DNA of 64,000 nt from Sordaria brevicollis. Lineage: Eukaryota; Ascomycota; Sordariomycetes; Sordariales; Sordariaceae. Shown here piece after piece: positions 45,855-57,651 of the stretch (positions are counted from its first letter, which is position 1; every line of letters starts with the position of its first letter). Where the stretch lies: assembly GCA_033439795.1 (NCBI GenBank), contig JAUTDP010000013.1, forward strand, positions 1 to 64,000. The letters are read 5' to 3'. The notes below the pieces were generated by a model that saw only the letters and a list, made by a program, of their open reading frames with translations, searched no databases and was not told the DNA's origin. The translations under genes were made by a program, and so were the position numbers.

Positions 45855-46494
45855 TGGACGAGCATTTTTTCTTTGTCTTGCTTGCGGACTTCTGTCTTAC
45901 ATGGCAAGCAAGCATTGATATTCCATCTGTTTGGGATAGGACGATTACATATGGACTCAGCTGTTTCTATTGGCAAGTTTGGCGTTCAGGAAGGGAGGGA
46001 TTGGATCGGATACGACAAGGCGCCGGCAACTTGCAAACTGCCGACGGATGGGATCATATTATGGGAAATTTGACTTAAGCATGGTGTACGACTGGATAGG
46101 ATGCCTCAAGAGAAGGACATGGATGTTCGTACTTTAGTCTTTTACTTTGCGTCTGCTTTTGCTGAATCTGGATGCGCCCCAGATGGTCAAGTTTTCTAGA
46201 GGCGCGATGCTTTCGTTATTGCTTAATATCATGGATTACATCACGTTCTCAGGAGTGATTGGAGAATTATAAATGATTATACGTCGCCTGAACCCGCTGC
46301 CAAATGTTGATACGCCATAACTATGCTTTCCATTGTATGTTGTAGGTATATCCAAACGCCCCCAGACAGATCTTCCCAGGTATATACGTCTTCTCCGAAC
46401 CATATCCTCTATACATGCCGCTTCCTGTCGCTATGCCATTCCTCTACTATCCGTCCCAGCCGCCCCCTGCCCTCAACCCCCTCACCGTATGCTC
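45855..46494. other. convergent 3' intergenic region
   Basis: Lies between the ends of the 44298 gene and COX20. No coding signal of its own. Plus-strand frames from 46323 are antisense to COX20. Confidence 0.5.
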
Positions 46495-47073
46495 CTACCA
46501 AAACTTATACCAACTCTTCCCCCCCTCCGCTTTTACCGGCTCCTGCTTCTCTTGCTCAGCCTTCTCCCTCCGTTCCTTCGCCTCCTTCGCCCTCGTCTCA
46601 GCCTGCTTCTTCGTATAAACCGCCACCACCCTCTGCATCTTCTCCTTTTCTTTTCTGCGCAAATACTGGCAGTACTCGTACTGCGCCATCGCGCCCACGA
46701 TACCACAGCCCACACCCCAGTTGGCTGCCTTTGGGATCGGCAGACCCATGATCCAGCGCAACACGCCGATGCCGGCGCCGGAGCCGATGCCCGTCATGAA
46801 GCCTTGTCGTGCGCAGGGGGTTTCGTGGACGGAGAGGAAGTCTTCAGGTTTGATGGTATTGACTACTTCGGTTAGGGAGACGCGGGTTGTGTTGTTTTTG
46901 GATTTGTCTTGTTGTTGTTGGGGTTGGCCTGGGATGGGGGCTGCTGGTGGTGTTTGGGACTGTGGTGGTTGGAGATCTTGGGAGGGCGCGGTGGGAGTAG
47001 AGGCGGAGGGGGAGCTGTCGCCGCTTAGCCAGGAGCGGGCGGCGTCTGGCGGAGTTGTTTGGTCGCGGGACAT
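46495..47073 (-). CDS. cox20: cytochrome c oxidase assembly protein COX20
   Basis: Single exon, 192 aa. COX20 is an inner mitochondrial membrane chaperone that helps mature subunit Cox2 of complex IV. The core runs from PCARQGFMTGIGSGAGIG through RWIMGLP to NWGVGCGIVGAMAQYEYCQ, giving two short membrane spans at about residues 91-109 and 115-131. The C-terminal tail is a charged helix (LRRKEKEKMQ onward). The N-terminal 60 residues are Pro/Gln/Ser-rich and poorly conserved in the family. The start ATG at 47073 is the only one that fits. It is divergent from the polymerase epsilon gene. Confidence 0.88.
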   Translation of the reverse strand: MSRDQTTPPDAARSWLSGDSSPSASTPTAPSQDLQPPQSQTPPAAPIPGQPQQQQDKSKNNTTRVSLTEVVNTIKPEDFLSVHETPCARQGFMTGIGSGAGIGVLRWIMGLPIPKAANWGVGCGIVGAMAQYEYCQYLRRKEKEKMQRVVAVYTKKQAETRAKEAKERREKAEQEKQEPVKAEGGKSWYKFW

Positions 47074-48229
47074 GGTTTCGGTTTGTGATTAGGTAGGGAG
47101 TTGAAGTTGTCGTGCGTTGTCTTGTGGAAGCAATTGCGCTTGGTAGAGGGTTTCTCAAAATGCGCAAGGTGGGTGTGTGCGATTGTAGGTTGGTTTTCGC
47201 TTGTCGTTGTCTGTGTTGTTATGCGATTCGAAGTTGGGAGTTGGGGATAATCGCGAAGATGATGATGGTGGTTGAGTTCAAGTGTTCAAGTAAGGAAGCA
47301 GAAAGTGGAATTGGAATTGTCCAACGGAGACAAGCTGCCGGTCGTTGACGTTCTCTCGTCTTCGCTCGGCCGGGACGTGTCGCGGGGAAGCTATTTTTTT
47401 GCGGTGGGGACCTTGCGGGATTACGGGGAAGCTGCAGGTACACACTAACACGAAGCCCAGATGAGGGACGAGCTGGCAATTGGGGATCCAATTGTGTTCA
47501 AGAACTCTTTTTACTACAGTCAAGATCAAACCAGAAGTTTAAAAAGGATGTTAACGTATATATTGAAACCTCAAATTTCAGAGCCGGCCACAGGACGAGC
47601 TTGATGTCATGACGGAGCTTTGACTCGGCTGACAGCGGGAACTTTACGGTGCAAGGTCCAAGCTTCTGTCCGATCCGCTTCATGGTTTCCACTTCGTGCA
47701 TCGTGGGGCCGCTTCCGGGTCCCCTCTGCCGGCAGTCCACTTCCCCCACTGTTCCGATCCCTGCTTCAGCGCTTTGACGCCCTGTGAGTGCGGCCCTGAA
47801 AGCTGAAACGATCAGCTTGACTGGTGGGGCACGCGTGTGTGCTTAGCGCCTTTCGCGTCAAATTGGTCCGTCTTTAGTCGCGTCTGGCGCGTCTCCCAGT
47901 TAAACGACTTTAATGGGTTATTGAGACTTTCCAAACATTCCCCTTGCCAGCGCCACAACGGGTCACTCTGTACCTTTTCAGATCCTGGTTTCTTGATCTC
48001 AACTTCCCTCTCGACTACAGAGGGACTCTATACCGGCCATATCCCCATTTTTTTGCTGGCCCTCCATGACAACTTGATTGTGATCCGACTATCACTCTTT
48101 TTCGTCCCTCTTTCCAGATCCCGAACTTTGTGCGACGGAGAGTACGAACAGGACGAAAAACGAAGAGCAGACGAAACGGACCACGATACATCTTGAGGTC
48201 GATCTGGGCGCGAATACAACCCAGTCACC
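47074..48229. promoter_or_regulatory. divergent intergenic region of COX20 and polymerase epsilon
   Basis: 1.16 kb. No gene seen. AACGCGT-type MCB boxes, which control replication genes in yeasts, are not obvious; GGCACGCGTG at about 47827-47836 and TTCGCGTC at 47863 are the nearest CpG-rich words. Confidence 0.4.
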
Positions 48230-51200
48230 ATGCCCAACACTTCCCTACGGCGTCAGCCTCAAAAAGGCTTCCGGCGCGGTGGCAAGAAAGCCTACCATGG
48301 CGGAACCAGGACACGAACATTCGCTGCCTCGGCCAGCGCGCGCGGCGAGGCGACTTCGATAGACGAAAAATGGGAGAGGACAGCCCTTGCGAACCAGATC
48401 GACGAGAACATGGGATTCGCCAGATACGATGCCGGAAAGAAACGTGAAGGCTGGCTAGTCAACGTACAACCGACATCCATCGACGACCCACGTATCCCTG
48501 GTGGCGGCGGGCGCGCGGCACTCGACTGCTACTTTATCGAAGAAGACGGGTCAACATTCAAAGCCACAGTCGAATACGAACCATACTTCCTAGTCGCATG
48601 TCGAAAAGGCCACGAAGGCGAGGTGGAGGAATGGTGCAAGAGAGTGCCCGGTGGCGGCTGCGTCAAGTCCATACGAAGGGTTGAGAAGGAAGATCTCAAG
48701 ATGCCCAACCACTTGCTGGGCTATCGCCGAACATTTCTGGAGCTGAGGTTTCATAACGTGCAGGACTTGATGTCTGCCAAGCGCGATGTCATGCCCATTG
48801 CAGAAAAGAATAAAAAGGGCATGGATGCAATGGATACATATGCCGAAGTAGCATCGTGGGTAGTACCTCTTCTCATGTGCAGACTGATGGCCACCGCTGC
48901 TGACACATATAACCACCACCCGAAATTAGAGCGAACGGCGGGTTTGATCTTTTTGATGACGATTCACGAATTGACGAGCGACGACATAATGCTGGTTTTG
49001 CAGAGGCGAGCGATTTCATTGTTGATATCCGGGAATACGACGTCCCATACCATGTGAGAGTAATGATAGACTTGGGTCAGTTCTCCTTGCACAACAGCCG
49101 CAGCAGTGTGCTTGACTGACCACCTTCTCCCGCAGACATTCGAGTTGCTAGGTGGTACCATGTCGAGGCCAAGAATGGAGTCACGACAGTAAAAGTAAAC
49201 GAAGAGCGCCTAGCCATGGCCGATCCCGTCGTAATGGCGTTCGATATCGAAACCACAAAGCTGCCACTCAAATTCCCCGATGCCGCCATCGACCAGATCA
49301 TGATGGTTTCGTACATGATCGACGGCCAGGGTTTCCTGATCACAAACAGAGAGATTATCTCCGAGGACATCGCTGATTTCGACTACACACCAAAACCCGA
49401 GTACCAAGGTCCCTTCATGATCTTCAACGAACCGGACGAGAAAGCCCTTCTCGAAAGATTCTTCCTGCACATCAAAGAGGCCCGCCCGACCGTCATCGCC
49501 ACGTACAACGGTGACTTTTTCGATTGGCCCTTCGTGGAGGCGCGCGCCAGCATCAATGGTATCGACATGTACCACGAGATTGGCTGGAAGAAGGACAGCG
49601 AGGATCAATACAAGTGCAACTACAGTGTTCACATGGATTGTTTCCATTGGGTAAACCGTGACAGTTACCTGCCCCAGGGTAGTAGAGGTCTCAAGGCCGT
49701 CACCGTTGCCAAGCTTGGATACGACCCAGACGAGCTCGATCCAGAGCTCATGACGCCCTATGCGAGCGAGAGGCCACAGACACTGGCCGAATACTCCGTG
49801 TCCGATGCCGTCGCGACATACTATCTGTACATGAAATATGTGCACCCCTTCATCTTCTCTCTCTGCACCATCTTGCCTCTAGGCCCAGACGACACATTGA
49901 GAAAGGGAACTGGTACGCTTTGCGAGATGTTGCTGATGGTACAGGCTTACCAAAAGGAGATCGTATTGCCCAACAAACATGTTCAACCTAAAGAGTCCTT
50001 CTGGGAAGGTCATCTATTGGACTCCGAAACCTACGTTGGTGGTCACGTCGAAAGTATCGAAGCGGGTGTTTTCCGCGCCGATATTCCGGTCAACTTCGCA
50101 GTAGACCCAACTGCCGTGGACGAGCTGATTCGGGATCTTGATGCAGCCCTAACGTTCAGTATCACGGTTGAAGAGAAGAAAGAGTTGAGCGACATCACCA
50201 ACTATGACGAGGTCAAGGAGCAAATAACAGCCAGGCTGTTGAACCTCAAACAGACACCCAACCGACTGGAACGCCCTCTAATCTACCATCTTGATGTCGC
50301 CTCCATGTATCCCAATATCATGACGACCAATCGATTGCAGCCCGATTCCATGATCTCCGAGTCAACTTGTGCAGCCTGCGACTTCAACCGCCCAGGAAAG
50401 ACTTGCGACAGAAGACTACCGTGGGCCTGGAGAGGAGAGTACCTGCCAGCCAAGCGCGACGAGTACAACATGATTCGCCACGCACTCGAGAACGAACGGT
50501 TCCCGGGGAAATATCCTAACAGTCCGATGCGGTCGTTCCAAGATCTCAGTGCAGACGAGCAAGCCAGCCTTATTCGGAAGAGACTGCAACTCTACTCACA
50601 AAAGGTGTACCACAAGATCCACGATTCCACCACGATTGTCAGAGAGGCTATCATCTGCCAGCGCGAGAACCCGTTCTATATCAACACAGTCCGTGACTTC
50701 CGTGACAGACGATACGATTACAAGGGCAAAGCAAAGGTGTGGAAGGGCAAGACGGATGCGCTCAAGAGCTCGGGCGCTTCCTCGGCCGAGATCGATAATG
50801 CCAAGAAGATGATCATCTTGTTCGACTCTCTGCAGCTGGCTCACAAGGTCATTCTCAACTCCTTCTACGGATACGTCATGAGAAAGGGCTCCAGATGGTA
50901 CTCTATGGAAATGGCGGGTGTCACCTGTTTGACGGGCGCGACCATTATTCAGCTGGCGAGACAGCTGATTGAGCGATTGGGTCGTCCCCTCGAGTTGGAC
51001 ACTGATGGTATCTGGTGTATGTTGCCGGCGACATTCCCAGAGAACTTTGTGTTCAAACTCAAGAATGGCAAGAAGATGACCATCTCCTACCCTTGTGTCA
51101 TGTTGAACCATCTTGTTCACGATAAGTTCACAAATCATCAGTACCAGACACTGGTCGACCCCAAGACCTTCAAGTACGAGACTCACAGCGACAACTCCAT

Positions 51201-54200
51201 CTTCTTCGAAGTTGACGGGCCGTACAAGGCAATGATTCTACCCACCTCGAAAGAAGAAGACAAGAACTTGAAGAAGAGATATGCCGTCTTCAATGACGAT
51301 GGCAGTCTTGCTGAGCTGAAGGGTTTTGAAGTCAAGCGTAGAGGTGAGCTGAAGCTCATCAAGATCTTCCAGCAGCAGATTTTCAAGTTCTTCTTGGAAG
51401 GTACTACTCTGGCGGAATGCTATAATGCTGTCGCCAAGGTTGCCAACCGCTGGCTTGACGTGCTCCATAGCAAGGGCTCGACGCTTGCGGACGAGGAACT
51501 TATGGAACTGATTTCGGAGAACCGCAGCATGACCAAGACGTTGGAGGAGTACGGAAGTCAAAAGTCAACATCGATTACCACTGCCAAGCGTCTTGCGGAC
51601 TTCTTGGGCGAGCAGATGGTCAAAGACAAGGGCTTGAACTGCAAGTTTATTATTTGCGCTCGACCCAAGAATGCACCGGTTACCGAAAGAGCCGTGCCCG
51701 TCGCCATCTTCTCGGCCGAGGAGGAGACGAAGAGAATGTATCTCAAGAAGTGGCTCAAGGAGGAACCAGCAGATACCGATCCCAGAGCTCTTCTGGACTG
51801 GGATTACTACCTCGAACGTCTCGGATCCGTCATTCAAAAGCTCATCACCATCCCAGCCGCTCTGCAAAAGGTTCGCAACCCGGTACCGCGTGTGCCGCAT
51901 CCGGACTGGCTGCAGCGGAGGATCAACATCAAGGAGGATAAGATGAAGCAAAAGAAGCTCACCGACCTGTTCGGGCCTACCACCAAGGGCCCATTGCAAG
52001 ATATTACTCGCCTTGCGAACGGCACGCAGGTGGGAGACATGGAGGACTTCGGAAACTTGCTGAAGCCCAAGACCATCAGCGATGCTATTTCTGCCACGCA
52101 GAAAACGGCGTCGGCCCAGAAACGCAAAGATCCTGAGCCAGCAGCGGCCGAGAACCTGGACCCGTTCGCGGCGCTTCCTAACAAGATGCCGTCGCCCAGC
52201 GAGGATTACGCTGCTTTCTTGGAGTACCAGAAGCTGAAGTGGAAGCTACAGAAGCAGGCCAGGGCTCGTAGGCGGCATCTGTTCGGTGAGAGGCGTGGCA
52301 ATGCGCAGAGCAACATCCAGCAGACCTTCCGCAGTCAGGCCGAGTTGACTTTCAGAAACACTTGGCAGTTGCTTCAGCTGAGGGCATCGGACAGCCCAGG
52401 CATTGTCGTAGCTCATGTGCTGATTGATTCGAAGATCCATACTCTCAAGATCAACGTGCCCCGGCAAGTGTTCCTGAACTTGAAGAGCAGAGAACTTCCG
52501 GACATCGAGGTTGATGGTTGTCACGTTGAACAAGTCAACGATACCTTGCCTAATGGCCATTCTTCTGTCCATCTCTTCAAGCTCACGGTGCCGGAGGACA
52601 TCTACTTTGCGGAAGCGGAAAAGTTCTCTCTGCTGTTCAACCATCCCAGTGTGGAAGGTGTGTATGAGAAACAGCTACCGCTCAACATGCGTGCTCTTCT
52701 TCAGCTCGGAAATCTTTGCACCATCGACGAGAGCCAACCTGGCGTGCTCGGAAAAGGTCTCGACCAAGGATTCGACCTGTCTGGGTTGAAGAGGCCAATT
52801 AAGCCGAGGGAGTACCTGGCGGGTGCCCGTATGGCCTACATCTATCTCTCTCACATTAGCGCTGGTGAGCGTCAGATCTTCGGTCTCTTCTCCACCACCA
52901 GTGACCAAGCCCATGTCATCATCCAGCAGAGAACCAAGGATGGAGGTCAAGACTTGCCAAACATCAACAAGCTCTATGCCGATATGTTGGCAAGGAGGAA
53001 CCAGGAAGCTGCCGGGGCGGATTGGCAAGAATGCTTCCCGTACCAGGAGAAGCTGAACATCAAAATCACACAGGTTACCACACGCCGGAAAGCATTCCTT
53101 GAGGTTGGTGATATTGTCAAGAAACTCAGGAAGGAAGAGTCCGGACCGACGATGGTGGTCATCCAATCCTCGCAGCGCAACCTCTTGGTGCATGAGATTC
53201 CAATCTTGGGCGAGTTCCCTGTTATGCCATTGCGGTATGACCAGGGTGATAGCTCGCTGCCTCCGCTGGGTTGGCAAAGTGTGGTGGCCCGTCGTCTGGT
53301 CAATCACTACCTCAGCCTGGGTTCCTGGATCACCCATATGACTGCTCTCGCTCGGTACGGCGACGTGCCTCTGTGCAACCTGGAGCGAGACGACCCCCGG
53401 TTCTTGATCGATATCGCATATGCTCGTCGACTCATGGCCAACAATGTCGTGCTCTGGTGGTCACCGAGCCCGCGCCCCGATCATGCTGGGTATGAGAAGG
53501 ACGACGTGGTAGGTCCGCTCGATCAGGTACAGATGCCGTCCGTCAACAACCCCGGCACTTATGCCTCGGTTTGTATAGACCTCGAGGTGCGGAACTTGGC
53601 CATCAACACCATTCTTACATCCTCGCTCATCAATGAGCTGGAGGGCGCGGACAGTATCTCTTTCAACCCCGCAGCCGATGCGAACGGCAATGGAGATGGC
53701 GAAGAGTTTCTCTACTCGGAGAATGCCTTTGCCAATGCTGGCGTGCAAGTGCTACGTGAGATGGTCAAGTCATGGTGGGCGGAAGCTTGCAAGGGGTCTA
53801 CCATGGCCGACGTGATGGTCCAGCACTTAGTCCGCTGGGTTGAGTCGCCAGCCTCGTGTCTGTACGATCGTGCTTTGCACTACTACGTTCAGATGATGAG
53901 CCGCAAGGCGCTCCTCCAGCTCATGGCCGACTTCCGGCGTGTGGGATCGCAAGTCATCTTTGCCAGCTCCAACAGACTTTTACTCCAGACCACCAAGTCC
54001 GAGGTGGGCAACGCTTACGCATATGCCCAGTACATCCTCAAGAGCATCAAGGGCAAGCCCCTGTTCCACTTTATTGATCTCGAGATCAAGGAATACTGGG
54101 ATTACCTGGTGTGGTACGACGAGTTCAACTACGGCGGCAAAGCGACACAAGAAGTTCTCGAGAGGGACGAGCAGGACCTGCAGATGATCATGCACTGGCA

Positions 54201-55188
54201 AATGGCAACCTTCCTGCCCGTCCGCCTGCAGCCCATCTTCCGCGACTGGGTCGTCGAGTTCATCCAGCTTATGCACAGCATCAAGCGGCCCACATTCGGC
54301 AGCGACCCAACTGCCACGCCGCGTCTCACCCAGCTACCCGTCAACCTAGGAGGCAGCAAGGACGGCGCTGGCGGCATCGGACAAATCATCCTCGGCAAAG
54401 CCTTCGAGAAGCCCCTGAAAAAAGAAATCGCCAACCTCATCAACACCCAAAAGCGCGAGCTCCTGCACCCCGAGCTCGCAGGCGACTACACCTTCCCGCA
54501 ACTTCCAGGATCTCACCTCTCTCACCTTTCTTCGTCCACTTCCAAATCTTCTCTTAGCAAATCCGCGCCTGGAAAGAAAGTAGCAGCATCAGCCAACCCC
54601 GTCCTCGAGCTCGTCAAAGCCCTGATGCAAGTCCTCTCCCTAGACAAGAACATCACGCTCGAAGCGCGTTTACTCCGAAAGGAGTTGCTCGCCATGTTCG
54701 ACGTCCGCGAGTTCAGCAAGGAGGGAGCATTCCAGAACCCGTCTGAAAGTCTAAAGCTCACGCAGTTTAGCTGCGATAACTGCACCATGGCTAGGGACAT
54801 TGATCTCTGTCGGGATGAGGATTTCATGGCTGATGTTTCAGCCCCTGGCACAGGGGGTGAGGCAGCGGAAGGACAACAAGGAGAAAAGGGAAGATGGAAA
54901 TGTCCCTACTGCGAGATGGACTACGATCGCAACGAGATTGAAGAGAGACTGGTGGCGGAGGTGGAGGCTATGGTTGTCGAGTGGTCGACGCAGGACCTGA
55001 AGTGTGGACGGTGCGGCGCGCTGAGGGTTAATGAGTTTATGGAGCATTGCACGTGTAGTGGGGAGTGGAGGGAGATTGTCAAGAGGGAGGAGGCGATGAG
55101 AAGGTTGAAGGTGTATAGGAGTGTGGCGAGGTATTATGGGTTGAGGATGTTGGGAGATGTGGTGGAGGGGGTTGTTGGGGGGTTGTGA
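48230..55188 (+). CDS. pol2: DNA polymerase epsilon catalytic subunit A (3 exons)
   Basis: Exons 48230-48855, 48930-49075 and 49136-55188 (626, 146 and 6053 nt, phases 2 and 1), giving 2274 aa, normal for the family. This is the leading-strand replicase and S-phase checkpoint sensor. The 3'-5' exonuclease motif FDIETTK has its acidic residues at D294/E296. The polymerase motifs are DVASMYPN (D644), KVILNSFYGY and ELDTDGIW (D881). An Fe-S type CysX motif CAACDFNRPGKTC begins at C669, with a further Cys at about 765. A PIP-like QKKLTDLF lies at Q1196. The inactive C-terminal B-family half ends in two zinc sites, CDNC...CPYC and CGRCGAL...CTC. All catalytic residues are intact. The start CACCATGCC is well placed. 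Confidence 0.97.
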
Positions 55189-57651
55189 TTCTTTGGAGAG
55201 GGGGGGGAGTGTTTTTTTTCCACCGTAGGGGTTTTACTGTCACTTTGTGAGTGTTTAAGAAAAGGAGTTTATTATGTTGCTTTTTTTCGCGCTTATCCTG
55301 TGTTGTATGCGAGCGAGTGGATGTGGTGGTGAGATCGATTTTCTATCTACTATGGAGAGCCATTGAGGATCTCACGCTGAGAGTGAAGGAGGAAGTTTGA
55401 GGCTGGAGAAAAGTTCAACGTTTATCGATATGGGTACGTCAGATAAGCATCACTTTGAAAATTCATGGGAGCCTCCGGTCAACTCCGACTGTTGGTCAAC
55501 TTGAGCGCATGAAAGAAACCGTACATGCCCGGCGTCGTGCAAAATGCATGTGGCCGATACCTGCCCGATGTACCTCCGCGGCAGTCGGTGCACCAATTCG
55601 ACACTACAAGTGTCTTAGCAGGTGCTAACAAAGAGGCCGCAAGAGCCAGGCCGGATTAGATAGCCTCTGATACCTGCAGAACCGTTAGAGGGTGCCCCTG
55701 TGCTTGGCGTGGAGTCCCACCCTGGGACTGTGACCTTGGCTGGAAGCTTGATTGAACTTCCAACATCAAACCAACAACACCAAGATGACATCGCCGCATT
55801 AGCCCGCTTTTCATCCATCATCAACCGCCCCGCCGTTTTGAAAGGCCCGCAAGGCTGTTGATATTCCGTAACAAAGCTTTTTATAGCAGGGCCCAACTTT
55901 CTTTATCACTCGCTGACATGCTCGACAGGCTCAGTAAGCGACCGCCAACCACCACCATGTCGTCGCCCAACGGCTGGAGAGCGAGGCAACCGAAAGCCTG
56001 AAGCTTACTTCTGAGGAGACGTGGTGGAGGGTTCTCTTCGATAACGATGCATCATCTTCAACTGTAACAGTGCAAGATTACGCTCACTCACTCATCAATC
56101 CCACCCCAATGCAAAATGCGGCCCCCCGGTTCTTGCGCTTTCTGCACATGTCAAGCCGAATCTCCGTTGGCACATGCTGCTGCATGGTCCAGCTAGCCCG
56201 CCTGTGTGAAGATGCCAATTACGGCGGCCCCAAATTACAGATGGCCGTTGAGCCGCTGTCTTCACGTCAAGCCCACGATATCTCGAGTTGAACGGCCCGA
56301 GAAAGAAACCTCGCCAGTTCCCTCTCGCCGGTACCGACAGCCGTGTTGGGGTTGATGCCGACGATACCACCACTTCCGCTGTCATATCCCTGGGCATATG
56401 AGATGCTGGACAGTAGTACCAGACCGCCTCATCTCAGCTCAGCCCTAAAAGGATAGCCGTGAACCGAGCCTCCATGAACGCAAGCCATCAGAAACGCCCA
56501 TGGGTTTTGTTGCGCCAATCAAATAACCGCATAAAATGAGAGCAAACATTCCAACTGGACGGAGGCTCTTTACCGTCCCAACACCCATTTGCCAGTTGGC
56601 TCGCTTTTGCTTTTCCTCCAAACATGGTAGCCAGCCACAGTTCAAGTGGTGAACCAACAGTGGACCACTCGTTTGCTATGTTTTGTTGTGAGTCCTGACT
56701 TACCTAGGTACCTGCCTCGCTACCTATCTAGCCGAGCCTTTAACAAGACAAATCGCATATTTGCACATGTGTGCTGCGGGTGCCACCGCTTTCCATTTTC
56801 TGGTACATCCAGCTAATGCATCTCTCAGCTCAACGACGGTAATCCCGTCGTTATTCCCCCATCAACCGTGACCCGGAAGCGCTCATCCGGGGATTTTCGA
56901 TCTCCATCTATCTCACCCGTTTGGGCCCACTCAGAAAATCATGATGAAGCTCAGGCAGAGCTGCCACGGCGCAATTGACGGAGGAGCCGAGGGGCTGGAA
57001 GACAGAAGAGGAGAGCTGTGATAACGGGCTTTTGACTCTTTTGGCTACGAGTCTCATCTCCGCCTCACTAGCCTCACCTTACCTCACTCTACCTCACCTT
57101 GCATGTCGTTCACCATCCAGTGATGAGAGAAGACGAGGAAAAGAAGCAGCCCATCTTCTTGACGTTGATGGAAGCTGTCTCACCCGCGCGTCATGGGTTA
57201 CCACAATCCGTGTGGCTCAACGATGGTGAATTACACCAAGATTGGCTAGATGGGTCCCAGATGGTGGCCTCCGTTGTTTGTTTTGGTGCTGCCTTATCTC
57301 ATACTTCCATCTTGGCCATCGACGATGAGTTCTTGAAAGCTCGCTATCACCCATCAAACTGAAACTTTAAACCCTACTCTTCGTTTACGTTATCCTCCAT
57401 TCCTCTTTCTTCCGACTCATAGTGCTTTTCCGACGGTAGCGGTATCCTGTTCTAGTTTTCCATCGTTTGCTAGACCAGATCTGACCTCGAGAAATTCCTT
57501 TCTTCGACCTACCATCTGGTCCGTTGATTTTGGCGGTTCACTCACACGACGATACGGGTTTACTACCTCTAGGTATCGCCGTCCAGCACGATTTGAACTT
57601 GCTTCTCATTCAAACTTTCGTTCCTCAAGCGAGACATATCCTAAAGTACCG
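55189..57651. other. 2.5-kb intergenic region without a supported gene
   Basis: No splice-consistent or conserved-looking frame. Contains a cluster of TCACCT/CTCACC repeats (57040-57110), and 57360-57651 is a C/T-rich stretch likely to be the leader of the transporter gene. Confidence 0.45.

Noticed and set aside
46323..46875. Pro/Leu-rich plus-strand frames of 142 and 180 codons
   Set aside because: Antisense to COX20, whose minus-strand protein is clearly recognisable.
49210..49845. 211-codon minus-strand frame, and many others between 49 and 55 kb
   Set aside because: Shadows of the polymerase epsilon frame caused by its codon bias.
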